A stretch of 64,000 nucleotides of DNA. It comes from Daucus carota subsp. sativus. Taxonomy: Eukaryota; Streptophyta; Magnoliopsida; Apiales; Apiaceae. A program made the translations under genes and the position numbers. Positions 10,578 through 23,071 of this stretch are shown here, in pieces. The stretch is from assembly GCF_001625215.2 (NCBI RefSeq), contig NC_030389.2, positions 44,009,454-44,073,453 of the forward strand. The letters are read 5' to 3'. A model generated the notes under the pieces. It saw only the letters and a list, made by a program, of their open reading frames with translations, searched no databases and was not told where the DNA came from. Position 1 is the first letter of the stretch. Every line of letters starts with the position of its first letter.

Positions 10578-10806
10578 GATTAGAGTGCTAATTAATCTTG
10601 GTGAGTTAGGTTTTCAGAGATTATTAACTGAAACATCATCAATGCAGATGTAGTGGATAAGGTTCTTATGAATATATAATAGTAGAAATGTAACCTAGAA
10701 CACCATGTTGAAAAGCCTGAAATGAATTGCTTAAGTTTTCATAATTTAATCACAAACCTAATCCTAGTGCAACAGATTTCAAAATATGGCATGTAGAAGA
10801 ATGTTG

Positions 10807-11013
10807 TGTATCTGTTTTAACAAATATCGGATGAACTTATTTTATTATAATAATAAATCTCGAGACGAGCGAGAATCCCAATCCGGAATCCGAAACGACA
10901 AAATATAAACCATGTATCTGTTCAAACAAATACCTGGATGAATTTATAATAATAATAAATACTGGAATGAGCGAAAATCAAATTTAGAATCCGAGACGAC
11001 AAGGATAAACCCT
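10807..11013. repeat. Two-copy diverged tandem repeat, period about 107 bp
   Basis: Each copy begins near TGTATCTGTT, passes through an ATAATAATAAAT core and ends with a conserved GAATCCGA.ACGACAA motif. Many substitutions separate the copies, so the duplication is old. Confidence 0.65.
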
Positions 11014-13845
11014 AATTACTTTAATATTGTCCGCCTATCAAGTCTTTGAAAGTCCATTCTCTCTATTATTTTTAGTGCACTCATTCATTTTATGGTGTTA
11101 ATCTTTAGTATAATTTTGTTTAGTATATTTGATGAAATGTTTCCGCTATCCGAATAACAAGATATTTTTTTTCTTTTTAATATTGTAAATTTTGCAAATC
11201 AATCCCAAACATTCTTTCTTTTTTGATATTGCTGAAAATCCAGATTAGTCCTTGAAAACAATTTCACCAATTTACCGATTGCATTAAAAATCTTCAATAA
11301 ATCCTGTCACGTGTAAAGGGCGGACAATTAGCTAGAGCAAACTGATTGGTTCCGATTCCCGGTTTCTATAATCATGCAAACAAGTGAACTATACAAAATC
11401 TTTATGACCCCCTTCTTAATCGAGAGCAGAATGGGCAAGTAAACAAGTCAACTGAAAATCTAAAGCAGGTGGATTACAAGACTGCAAATACTCCAAGACA
11501 GGTTAGAGAAAAATATGGCATTCATCTCCAAACTCGCCGAGCCGAGCTCTTATTACATTTGTGGGAATAGTTCCGCATAATTCATGGAAAAAATTGCATA
11601 AAATACATTTCATCCAGCAACCAACCCGCAATTTGGTCTCTATTAACCAAACCAAGCACTAGTTCTCTAGAAACAAATAAACAAGCAGAAGTAGCAAGTT
11701 AAACCTTGCATCCACTGCCCGAGTTGATCACAAAATAGATTCAATTGCTTGAACCTATATCCGGGTTCACTAAAGATGAAAACCTCCTCGTTACACCCAA
11801 TACAGTGCCAATTACAGTAAACGATATCCACTTATTCTAATACCTAATATTTAGAAGTTAAGCATATTGTTGGACTACAGGGCCACTAGTAGCCGCAGCA
11901 GGAATTTGTAGTCCGGAAACTTCCAGACTTCATCAATGGAAACTGCTCAGAGAACCTCCTGTAATAGGTCTAGAAGACAATATTATCGACATAAAGGCTA
12001 ATGTTGAACTTGCAAGTGATACACCTATCCCCCTGATGCGACTGAACGATTTACAATGCTCCAACTCCAATACTACTAGCCTTTTCAAGTTTAAGGCTAG
12101 TCCATATACATTGTCAATATGTGAAACAAAAGTCTTGGCAAACACTAGCATCTGGAGGTGCTTGCAAAGACAGTATAGCAATATGCATCTACCAAGAAAT
12201 TAACCGACAGCTAAAAACTTTCAACATATCAAAATAGAAAGAATTAACGGACAGTTATAAACTTTTTACAGATCAAAATAGTAAGAAATAACAGACGGTT
12301 ATAAACCTCTGACATATCAAAATAGATAATTGTCAACAAAAGCACAAGTTGCATATACGACAGATAACCTATTGAATTTATTAATAAGGATGCGGGTATA
12401 TTTAGTGATCCCTATTCAGAGTGACAAAGAAAAGACAAAACAAAAAACATGGACTTTCCATAACTTCCCCAGACTCTTGCACATATCATATAACAGACTT
12501 ATGTGATATATTTGCACATGGCCATCTAAGGATCAATAACATTTATGACTTGCCTATATTTCGTAACCAATGATCAAATATGCAATTTTAGACTACGAAA
12601 ACTTGTGTTGATAGTTCATACATATCCATATAATCAGATTTATTGGCAATGAAGCAGTCAAATACAAGTTCTTTTTTGTTGCCGGAAACATAGTTTCTAT
12701 TAATCCAACCACTCAAAAAAGTAGGTAGTCATTACCCTAGTTTTTTACATGATGCACCTGCAATAATAAGAATTTTTTGTTTATTATGTAAAAAAATAAA
12801 ACATGCTACTATCTGACAACTCGAATCATCATCCAAAGCCAAGCTGATAAGTGATAAGTGATAAGTGATACATGTCAATGACAAGATTCGTACCGTAATC
12901 GAACCAAAAAAGACTTACCAGATAATGATTAAGAAATACTTTCATCCAATCTGACCAAGGGTGGCATCATAGTATACTAGTATAGACATGTTGCTGTATA
13001 TCAAAGTTCACGAGTTGACCATATATGCCTGACTTGGTATACAGAACCAAAATTTCAGAACCAAATTTGTATGATGATGAAAGATGAATAGTACTAACCA
13101 CAACTGACAACACTGGAACTACTATTGCTCTCTAGGAAAAGTCTCTCTCACAATTATCTCAAATACCGATATCCGTTTTTCAACAAAAAGAACTGGAAAA
13201 GAAAAAACCTCTATAATATTCTATCATATAAAAAGAACGAACAAAGCATCATGCAAGCTACAAAATTGCAGATTTAAAATAGTAACTAATAACTAAAACA
13301 ACACAGACAACAAAAATCAAATGAAACTACCATATCCTTAATTCTTTACGAAAACGTAATGTCATCTAAGGGGAAAAAAAATGATTGGACAGCATCATTA
13401 ATTGTACAGCATAAAAGGAAACTTAGTTGAAAATAAAATAACAATAATCATTTTAGAAAAACATGACAGCAGATGGTCTTGATACTTGTGATCTTAGTTT
13501 GACTAGGTGCAAGGCCATAGATTTCTATTGATAAGTTCTAGTTCCACATGAAACTAAATAACAAAGGTGGGCCAAAATTGAACATAGTTTCTCATATTCA
13601 GGTCTTCTGGTCTTCTGGTTTAGGCTGAAGGCATCATCAAAGGTATAATGGGCTGGCTTCAGGCATCATGGATCACAAGCTGTTTTGATGGAAGAGGGAA
13701 GGAAACAGACAAAAAAGATTAGAAATCAAGATAGAGAATGTTCGGTGTTAGAACAAAAATTCTCCATAACTATCTCAGATCTGACTACTTATGAATTTAA
13801 AGCACCTTGCTAACTAATATCTGATACAAAAGAGACATTATCTAC
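11014..13845. other. Downstream region and possible spliced 3'UTR of the KH gene
   Basis: No protein-coding gene is recognised. Two points suggest spliced 3'UTR of the minus-strand KH gene: a good donor (CAG then GTAGAT) at 13845/13846, 25 bases after its stop, and acceptor-like sites such as TCAAAACAG near 13680 and CCTATTACAG near 11957. A triple GATAAGT run occurs at about 12846-12867. Confidence 0.35.
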
Positions 13846-13870
13846 CTGCAGGCTCTAGGGATCAGGGTCT

Positions 13871-16568
13871 CTAATAACCATGATGTTTCCCATAGGAAAC
13901 AGGGGATTCACCATACAACCTGGTAACACGGATATATGATCAGACTTGAGGGGTTTCACTTAACGAACAGACAAACAAAAGAATTCACATGGGAATATAC
14001 AAATTAATGAATATCAGGTAATAGCATGCAGTAAATATTGAATCTAGCCGCGTGGGAAATGAATTGAAGGCCGTAAAGCTTTACCCAGAACCTCCAGAAC
14101 GTCCAGAGTAGACACCGTATGCCCCATAGCCACTTCCTCCTCCCTGATGAAGTTTAAAAAAAACTGTTAGGATATTGGCATAGCAGTTGGCCATCTGATT
14201 TATAATTATAAAAGCTGTTCCAACATCTCCTTCAGAAGTTCAGAGAAGTATATGGAAGTGTAGATAACAGTGTGAATATGTTGTAAGGTTATTTGATATG
14301 CATCCAGATTACCTGTGAACCACCATAACTACCATAGGCATCGTTCGGGGGATAATCATTAGATTCATATCTGCTAGACGATGAATATCCACGCCCACGT
14401 GATTTACTATCACGGCTCTCATATCTCGGGCTGTCTGACATGTCCACTGGCATCGGAAGGTAGGGGACAGCAGGGGCCAAGAGAGCTCCCTCCATCTCAA
14501 ATGTATTGGATCTTAAGCGCATCATTACTTGCAAGAGAGCATTGGTGGCAACATCAAGGTCACCCGTAATCTGGCCAATAAGGATATGACAATTAATAGG
14601 TTGCACTGTACAGCTGTTTCTCTTTAGTAAGCAGTGACCTTATAATTTGATTTAATATATTTATACTTGCTATCTATTAACAGGCTTTACCTGAACCATT
14701 TCATCATCTTCATGTGCAACTTTGGGAAGATCTTCCTTTGAAAGAATTCGAATGCTTGCCCTCGTGGCATTTCTCATCTCACTAATTATAGACCCGCCTT
14801 TACCAAGGAGGCATCCAATTCGAGAGCTTGGAACTAAAAGGCGAGTTGTGATTACAGAATCGCCAGAATCCTTTTCAGTTTTCTCACTGCAACGAGGTTG
14901 CAAGCGCATTGTTGCATCAATGGTGGGAGATGATTCTTCAAATGCCTGAAATATAACACATTAAAACCTTGAATATCAGAGTTTAGCATCTAGATAGGAT
15001 CCAAACACAAAACAGTTATGAGAACTTTGCACACCTCTTTAGCTGATACAGATATAATGCAATCATCGCCTTCAGCAGCCGAACTATCAACTTTAATGGA
15101 TGCTCCTGATTCCTGCCTGATCTGCTTGATAATAGAACCGCCTTTCCCTATGACAGCTCCAATATTTTCAGTAGGACAAACCAAACGAAGTGAGAATTCC
15201 TTCACAGAAGCTGGCCAATCTCTTGCATCACTCCTGTAACCTCCATAAGGTCCCATTAATGAACCTACGCCCATGATTGGGGCACCAGCACTTGGAATAT
15301 ATGCTCCTTCAGATCTTTGGATAGTTGCTGAGGACAAGAGTAGGTGTTGGGACCGTGAGGGATTATCATGAAGACGACATGCCAGCTGATAAAGGGCCTT
15401 CTTGACTACTGGACCTTCTCCAGATATCTGAAACCATATTTTTATACACTATAACCAATCAACTATAAAATATAACAATGTACATCAGAAAAAAAATATA
15501 GCATATTGACATTCCAGAATCAGAATCTGATTATTGTGCTTGCTAATTTAGTACTACTAAATGATTACAAGTCAAAAACAGACTGTATGTTTACAATAAT
15601 GCACTGTTGCAAGATCCAACTAACATAAGCCTAAGAAAACTTCTAATATTAAAGATTTCTTAGTTATGTATTTAGCATGAAATATTAAGAATTACTAGTT
15701 CAAAGAGGCAAATAATTAATACAAAACTATATAATCACGAAAAAAACTTTAGAAGTATAGTTTACTGAACCCAGGCTTAATCTTGCGAATACCCCTCTCC
15801 TCTTGGTAATAAGAGGTTAAGGGTTTAAAGCCCAATGGTGGCAGGTGGTTATGGATCTATATTTATGTAATTGAACTTTACAAATAGAATGAGAGAGTAT
15901 ATCATATCGTCATACACTGTCCTAGTGCAATGTCAAAAAAAACAGGGTAACCAAGGCCAGAATTTCTCATGAAGCTGCTGCATTACCTGAAGAAGCTCGT
16001 CTGAGTTTGAAGCACAAGTTGGAAGATGTTGTTCACTGCTAAGGACCCGTATCTGTGCACGAGTTTCACTACGAATAGTTTGAATTACTTGTCCACCCTT
16101 TCCGATCACACAACCAATCTGATCTGATGGAACCAGCATTCGCACAGTGACTTGGTGAGGTTCCTCAAATTCATCATCAGCAGGTGCGTCCTCAGCGACA
16201 ATTCGATCATGAACCTTGAAAAGAGCATCCTGAGCAGGTGAAACAAGATCTCCACTATCTCCGAAGCTATTAGTTTCCTCACTAGAACTATAAATTATGA
16301 CAACACGCTCTTCACAACCTGGCACGGTCTCATTAATTCTTATTTTTGCCCGAGTTTCTTGCCTTAACTGCTTTGCAATATCGCCTCCCCTCCCAATTAT
16401 ACTTCCGATCTTCCTAACAGGGCATAAGTAGCGATACACTGTATCGTCAGGTCCAATAGCATGCGACTCTCGATCATCAGTAGGATTTCTTCTCTTGCTT
16501 CCACCATTTCCAGAATAGTCTGATTGATAATGGGACCTTTTCCCATAGTCATTTTTCTGACCCGCCAT
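13871..16568 (-). CDS. Four-KH-domain RNA-binding protein (HEN4/At4g18375-like)
   Basis: Six coding exons: 15987-16568, 15035-15427, 14691-14945, 14313-14570, 14085-14143 and 13871-13919, giving 531 residues. The KH domains are marked by their GxxG loops: GRGG (about 59-62), GKGG (156-159), GKGG (288-291) and GKGG (373-376), each inside an IIG/VIG..GG..I..I context. A basic N-terminus and a Gly/Ser/Tyr/Arg-rich tail follow the plant poly(C)-binding-like KH family, whose members bind single-stranded RNA in the nucleus and act in pre-mRNA processing. The first four coding exons end in phase 0. Exon 5 can end at 14085, splicing to a short exon that encodes ESPVSYGKHHGY, a C-terminus like that of homologues. 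If this intron is retained, translation stops at 14081 and gives 516 residues. A 5'UTR exon ends at 17844, with an intron of about 1.25 kb before the ATG exon. Confidence 0.88.
15770..15935 (-). repeat. Dispersed repeat in KH intron
   Basis: On the minus strand it contains AACCTCTTATTACCAAGAGG, also present in nearly the same form on the plus strand near 50230. The shared core and surroundings suggest a dispersed SINE- or LINE-type retroposon fragment; ends are not defined. Confidence 0.4.
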
Positions 16569-16582
16569 GCTATCTATATATT

Positions 16583-17843
16583 GCTTCAAAGAAAATAATA
16601 TAAGGCAAATGAAAGGCTCACACAACAAATATAATATGTGATATGATCTTTTGGCAAGGTTTTCATGAGAAAATGAAGTAATCACAATGACAAATATTAA
16701 TACAAAATAAGTCAGGGAACAGTGTCCAGATCCGGCAAGTGTTGCAGAAACACTAGAAAATAACAATTTAAATTTTAAACTGTCCAAAGTTACTGGCACT
16801 TAATTGCAAACAACAAAAAGAATACTTTTATGAAAAAGATAATAAGATACTTGAAAAGGGTAAGCAATTAGTTCAGTTTCACAATAACAGGCAAAAGTAG
16901 ACGGCAAAAATTATTGTATATATCATTGAAATAGCAAACTTAAACAAATTTACCCATTATTCTCTTAACCTAAAAATTTAAAACCCACTTCAAGAGAAAT
17001 CTACTACGGTTTCTAGATTCCGCACTCCGCAGTCTTCCCCACTTAAAACTCCCCACTTAAAACTCTAACACATACAAGCTTTCAACCAAAACATGCAATC
17101 TTTATCAGCAAATGCTAAATTTCTATTCTTTAAAAACTCAAAATCAACGACTAGCAACATCTTGTAAGAAACCAAACCCCTTCATTGACCAGCTTGCATA
17201 TTAATTATTCTGCCCTAAATGGCCTCAACAAAATACCTCAATTCTCGAAAAACCCATACCTCATACAATAAACCAAGAAACGGCTAAAACAAATCCATAC
17301 TCTACTCATTGCACTAGTACTAAACACACACTATCACAACAAACCCCACTCAAAATCTCAATTGTTTACTTCAATCTTTTTTAACACACACACACAAAGC
17401 CTACTGTACACACCTTACAATAAAACCAATCTTTCAAATAACCAAAATTTTCAAAAAATCTATAACTCATAGCCCACAATAAAGCATAAACAGCTATAAC
17501 AAACCCATATATCACTCATCCCACTCCTACTAAATACACACTAACAAATCCCACTTAAAATCTCACTTCTTTACAGTAAAAATCCAATCTTTACAACACT
17601 TAACCTATCTGGGTAAATCACTCTGACCAAACAACAATCACACAAACTTTAATCAAGCTCAAACAATTCAAAAACAGCCCAGAAATTAAAAACTCAAGAA
17701 ACACAAACAGATCTACTAAAGATACAAACTTTAACACAAAAAAGCAAGAATCTTGAACATTTAGACACAATCATACACAAAAACATAGATATAAGCAGTT
17801 GGGTATTAGTGGGGGGTGTCCAAAAGGGGTAAAAATAAACTAC
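16583..17843 (-). other. 5'UTR intron of the KH gene
   Basis: A donor (CACAAG then GTAGTT) at 17843/17844 and an acceptor (TTTGAAG or ATATAG) just upstream of the ATG define an intron of about 1.25 kb in the leader. It contains a diverged 135-bp duplication (about 17244-17376 and 17451-17592). Long leader introns are common in plant RNA-binding-protein genes and often raise expression. Confidence 0.6.
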
Positions 17844-17935
17844 CTTGTGTTGCTGATTATCAGATAGTCTTTGTGAGTGCGCTGAGACAGACTTACACCT
17901 ATGAATGGTACATGTGACTGTGTAAGTATAGGTGC

Positions 17936-17943
17936 TTATATAG
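17936..17943 (-). promoter_or_regulatory. Probable TATA box of the KH gene
   Basis: CTATATAA on the minus strand lies about 90 bp upstream of the predicted 5'UTR donor, which fits a short leader exon. Confidence 0.45.
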
Positions 17944-18523
17944 TTAACAATATCTGGAAATGATAGAGCTTGAAATGTGTAGATGGGCTGTTTGGCTTAA
18001 GTCGGTTGGGCTTAGGTTGTGCTGTGCGTTATCAGATTTTTAAGGTTGAACCGACATTATTTCGGGAAAAAAAAAAAAAGGGTTGAACCGAGATATTTTT
18101 TATGATAATTTTTCGCTAAAGTGAGTCGAAATATGAAAAAAAATTACAATATCGGTATTTTATATAATAAATTGAATATAAGATAGCTTTTCAAAAATAA
18201 AAATAGTATAATATATTTTAAACATATTTGCGCATGATACATATCATAAGTTAATATATGAAATTTGTTTCAAAAAAAAAGTTAATATATGAAATATATG
18301 AATGATATGATAAATTAAAATAATAATTGAGTTCCTGATTTTATATATGACGTGAACGTTCCAAAAAGATTCGATCTTGTTTTTATTGATAAAACTGATA
18401 AATATGAGAGAAAATAGAAGAGCGAAATTGATTAATCATTAGAGATGATGAAAGTTGAAGAGCGGAGAAGCGACGGTTGGAATCTTGAGGGTCGGCTCTC
18501 GAAACTGCAAACCCTCGTAAATT

Positions 18524-18744
18524 GGGCATGTTTGTTTAACAGAAGCTGCTTCTGGCTTCTGCTTCTTTTGACCCGTTTGCGTAAAAAAGTAGAAGCACTT
18601 TTAAAAAGCTGAGAATGCTAGCTTTTGTCTCACAGCTTCTGCTTCTTTTTCAAACACTTTATTAACTTATTTACTTCTCACTTCTGCTCCACTTCTCTAG
18701 TTTAAGCAAGAAGTCACTTCTGTTAAGTTTACCCAAACGGCCCC
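18524..18744. mobile_element. hAT-like MITE
   Basis: The left end (GGGCATGTTTGTTTAACAGA) and the right end (TCTGTTAAGTTTACCCAAAC then GGCCCC) are imperfect inverted repeats. The interior is rich in AGAAGC/GCTTCT runs. The GGGGCCGTTTGG type of end resembles hAT MITEs. No clean target duplication was found. Confidence 0.55.
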
Positions 18745-19404
18745 AATATTTTTATAGTTAATTCCACTTGTTCACAAAATTTGTTCTGTGAAGTATGGTC
18801 AAGGGTTATGAGTTATGACGTTGAGATTATTTTCTGATCTTTATTCTTACGGGTAATTCTTAAAAGAAAGAAATGAATACTAAGCATCACATTGGGCTAA
18901 CAAGTCCTAACAATATCATTCTGGGCCTGGGCTTGAGGCTGTCACTGCGTGAAGAAGTGTCCTCCTTAAGAATGCATAAATCAATCTAGAATTGCAGGCC
19001 TGTACTTCAGTTTATAATTGTTGGGCCGGTCATCCTTAAAAAAGCCTACCAAATGGGTCGACATGAATCTACACAAATTCATATTTCCAGGAACCCAAGC
19101 CCTTAATTTTAACTTTTGTCATTTTCCATTTTCCTGTTAATTACTTGTGTGGTCTCACAAAAAAGCTGGTAAATATCTTTGTAGATATCCCAATTGTATG
19201 TGTCTTAAAAGCGTGTAATGAGAAGGGGGCACTAGAAACATCACACAAAGATTATCCATGTATCTATCCTTAATCAACTTGCCAACTTAACTATCCATAG
19301 ACAAGATGCCCACTTATCTAAAACATAGCATTTCATGGTCCATTCAAATACCAAAGTGCCCTAATCTAGTGCATGAACTTGGAAAATAATTAACAGGTTC
19401 GTAA

Positions 19405-19686
19405 ACTCGATACGAATTTAAGTGGGTGGTCATGACGATGGATTGTTGTACTAATCACCTTTTAAAATTAGTCGAGTTACGTGTAAACTGATTCTAACAC
19501 CCGTGATACAAATTTAAGTAGATGGTGATGATGGTGGAATGGAATGTTGTTCTAGTTATTTTCTTAGAATTAATCAAGTTATGTGTAAATTTGTTTGTAC
19601 AGACGTGATAAAAATTTAAATGAATAATCATGACAATGAAATATTATTCTAATTATTTTTTAGAATTAGTCGAGTTACGTATAAGT
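19405..19686. repeat. Three-copy tandem repeat, period about 100 bp
   Basis: Units begin near 19405, 19499 and 19602 with a GATACAAATTTAA-like motif and end with AATTAGTCGAGTTACGT-like sequence. Copies are diverged by substitutions and small indels. Confidence 0.7.
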
Positions 19687-20341
19687 AGCACCGAACACTC
19701 AGCCCTCCGATATAACAATTTTTTTAATGTGATGGATAAAAACTTCAACGTTTTGACATGTATTCCAAACGAAACTTCAACACTCAACCTCTTTGCCTCT
19801 CCATTCATTTACCAAACTTTAAACATTCAGCATCACTGTTTGTTTACATTTTGCGAAACTCAAACATCCGACCTCTTTGCTTTGCCTGCTAACCATAACA
19901 AGATAGGATTCCGAAACTCACCAACGTGGTGCAATAGTGTGGAGAAACAGGAACATTGAGCAACAGTCTCCTGTGTGGCTAGTGTTGTCTGCTAAACTAG
20001 GTTTGCATGTGAGATGGGACCAAATATAAGGTTGCTTTCATTGTAATAGTAAGATATGGAGAAGGGGACACGCCCATCATATTTGAAACTGAGGCCAGGT
20101 ACCTAAACATGTTGTTGTTGGGCCTGCCATGTGAGGTTGTTCCCCCTCTTTCTTTCATTTTCTCAGTATTAAAAATGTGGATAAATATACAGAATATATT
20201 ATAAAACTGTAACTAAATTATATTGATTTTTTTATTTTGATGACCGAAATTTTAAAATTTTAATATATTAACTGAATATATCTTTTATATTTCAAAAAGG
20301 TGCTAATTAAAAATCATTTTTAAGAAAAATTAAACCAAACC

Positions 20342-20460
20342 AAACATACTCGGTATATCTCGCTTAGAGCAGGATCTGAAGAGGGTAAGATGTCCGCAGA
20401 TCATGCTCTACCTTTAAAATAGAGAGGCTGTTTTCGTGAAAACCCTCGGCTTAGTGCACA
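20342..20460 (+). repeat. Dispersed retroposon-like repeat, copy 1
   Basis: It contains GAGGGTAAGATGTCCGCAGA and a GAGAGGCTGTTTTCGTGA segment, matching a family common in plant genomes (often GGGTAAGATGTACGCAGACC...GAGAGGCTGTTTCCG). A second copy is at 38323-38455. I cannot say whether it is a LINE (RTE) 3' end or a SINE. Confidence 0.5.
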
Positions 20461-21030
20461 ATAAATAAAAATGCTTCATAGTCATCTTTTCAAAGAATTA
20501 AACCAATATTTGATTATTATATATGAATTTGAATTTCGGCTACCAAAATATGAAAATAGATAAAATTCAGTAATCATTTTATAATTTATTCTAATATATG
20601 TCAGCTGTCTGATGGGAATAGAAAAAGAGCCTCAAAAAAGTCCCGGACGCCCTGTTCACACACATGCGAGCTCCACTCTATCGATGAACTCAAATCCAAT
20701 TCAAACACGACTACGAGAAATTAAAGAAGCATTCAATGTAAATCCAGGTTAAAGACGAAAAGCATGCATTGGGTGTACTAAAAGACGACGATCTTGTAAT
20801 CGATCATGATCACATTGATTGACAAGCGCTGAAAGGGAAGTTGAAAATTAAACTTTCACGAATTTGATTTTGCGGTGAAATACTGAAATGATTTTTCACG
20901 CTCTGGTCATCATCATTGATCAACTTAACTTTATATTAAAGAAAAAATTTATATATCAGGATTTAACATGTGTTATATATAGTGCGAGGACAAATAAGTC
21001 TTTTCATTAGAAATATAACAATTTCAATTT

Positions 21031-21152
21031 ATCGGGCTCATTAAACGTAAAGAGAGATTTTGATTCCGTCACTACTAAAACAAAAACATGTATCGGGCTC
21101 ATTAAACGTAAAGAGAGATTTTGATTCCGTCACTATTAAAACAAAAACATGT
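21031..21152. repeat. Near-perfect 61-bp tandem duplication
   Basis: Units 21031-21091 and 21092-21152 differ by one base (ACTACTAAAA versus ACTATTAAAA). The near identity indicates a recent event or slippage. Confidence 0.9.
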
Positions 21153-22761
21153 AGATCCAATGATTAAGGGCTTATTTGTTTTTGCCCAGATCCTGATTCG
21201 ACTCATATCCAATTTTTTTTTTCAAACTCATCATAAATCCTAATTGATTATAGTTGATCAGTTCCACTCACATTATTATTATTAAAAACAACGATAATAA
21301 TAAGATCCACAATATACATAAAATAATTCAATTAAAATCATATAAGTGTTCGTCACGTTAATTTCATGAAAAAAAAAATATAACAAAATTTGGCTACGTA
21401 GCAGTATCCCAAAAAAGATAATGTCATGCTTGATTTATGATTTCATCAACAAATTTTCTAGTTATATTAATTACTCTCCTTACCTTTTAATATAAGTTTT
21501 TTTTTTAGAATACCTTTTAATATAAGTTAATTCAATTTTGACATACATGTCATAAATGGAAATAATATATAAAATGAAATCGAAATGTATAGTACAACAT
21601 GATACGAGGCAGCTCAATATACAATTTCACCGGAAAAAAAAAAGATATATTGTCAGGAAATAAAATCAAAAAGCACTTTGTGAGCAAGCTTGCTTTAACA
21701 ACGCACAAATTTAAAAATCAAAAAGCGTAAAATCACTAGTGAGATGACGGTCAAAAGTCGTTTCATTTGGAAGCATCGGCTAATAAGTGGATTCTAATCA
21801 CACAATTATCACTAAATTATCCAAACAACTTTAATTATACTTTGTCTCCTTGTGATAAAATATAGAAAAGTAACTCCTTTATTTTTTCTCCATGGAAATT
21901 TAGAATACTCCATAGTCCATAGGTTACTAGTGAATCTTCAACACTTTATAAAAGCTGCCTACAAATCCAATTAGTTAGTTGAAGTATTATTTAGAGATCA
22001 ACTGAATAATTAAATTAATAAAAATTAATAAATCCAAGATTTAATCGTTTTCTATAAATTCTGAAAATTAAATTAATTGATGATCAAGACATAATTAATC
22101 ATCATAATTAATTGTCAATGAATTAACATGCTTTTGAAACGATAAGGAAAATAAAAATAATTAATCAAAAAGTGGAAAACTAAAAGGGAGAGAAAAAGCA
22201 TCCAATTACATGTAGATTAGTAAAATTAGGTAATTAGGTTACCTACATAAGGTATATTAGGAAATTTATACTTTTACATTTTCGCGCGGAGGCAAGTATT
22301 CCACTGATTACGGGGATTAAATTTCAGCTATCATTTGAGTGACGGAATCTCTGCAACTAACTAATGTCTCTGTTTAGATATGCTTGTCGACACTTTGGTG
22401 TTCGTTGTAGACGAAGTTGTTTGGTTGAACAACTTATTACGGAAAGAACAATTTATATGAAAGTATGAATATCATGATTTGTAAGAAGTTGTAAACCCAC
22501 TTCATCCTTAATTATTGTAAACTAGCATAAAAGCCCGTGCGAGGCACGGGGCTCTAGTTTTTGCTGTATTGTAAATAATATTCATATATCATTATATTGT
22601 TCTTGTACGGACCTTGAGTTTGTATTATGCTTTAAATAATATCCGTGTGTCATCATATTGTTTCGAGCGTAACTATTACGTTTTATTTTTTGACAAAATA
22701 TGTAAACATGAAATATGTAATATATGCAACCTAATAGCATTAATAGTAATAATAAGTACTA

Positions 22762-23071
22762 TTCCCTTCATTCCATTTTATATGACCCTTATTCCTTTTT
22801 GAGACATCTCTAAAATAATGAACTTACTATACTTACTATTTTTAAACACTACTTATCACTATTACACACACTACTTCTCTATTTTATACTCTTTTATATT
22901 AAATAAACACTATTACACTCACTACTTACCACCACTATCTCAAATCTATTATTAAATTTTGATATATTCCACCACTTTACCCACTTTCCAACTAAATTTA
23001 CTCTTTTTTACTACTTTTTTCTTAATCTCCGTTAAAGTCAAATAAGGTCACTTAAAATAGGACGAAGGGAG
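22762..23071. mobile_element. Stowaway-like MITE in concatemer unit 1
   Basis: Flanked by TA on both sides, with inverted ends TTCCCTTCATTCCATTTTA and the partner AAAATAGGACGAAGGGAG; 310 bp. Units 3 and 4 carry the same insertion at the same site; unit 2 does not. Confidence 0.75.

Larger units (their letters stand above)
17950..22521. other. Gene-free region of about 4.5 kb
   Basis: No coding region is recognised on either strand; the longest frame (19630-19959, 109 codons) overlaps a tandem repeat and looks fortuitous. It holds a hAT-like MITE (18524-18744), a three-copy repeat (19405-19686), a dispersed repeat (20342-20460) and a perfect-looking 61-bp duplication (21031-21152). Part of 19100-20160 is less AT-rich and could contain regulatory sequence, but nothing specific supports this. 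Confidence 0.5.

Noticed and set aside
14081-14083. TAA as the only stop of the KH gene
   Set aside because: The overlapping donor and the homologue-like SPVSYGKHHGY exon make it more likely that this stop is intronic in the main transcript. It is kept as an alternative isoform.
15933-16799. A 288-residue start for the KH protein
   Set aside because: The extension upstream of MAGQKN is hydrophobic and follows an acceptor-like site; the downstream end runs into an intron.
19630-19959. A 109-codon frame in gene-free DNA
   Set aside because: Its start lies in the third unit of a tandem repeat and the product has no recognisable domain.
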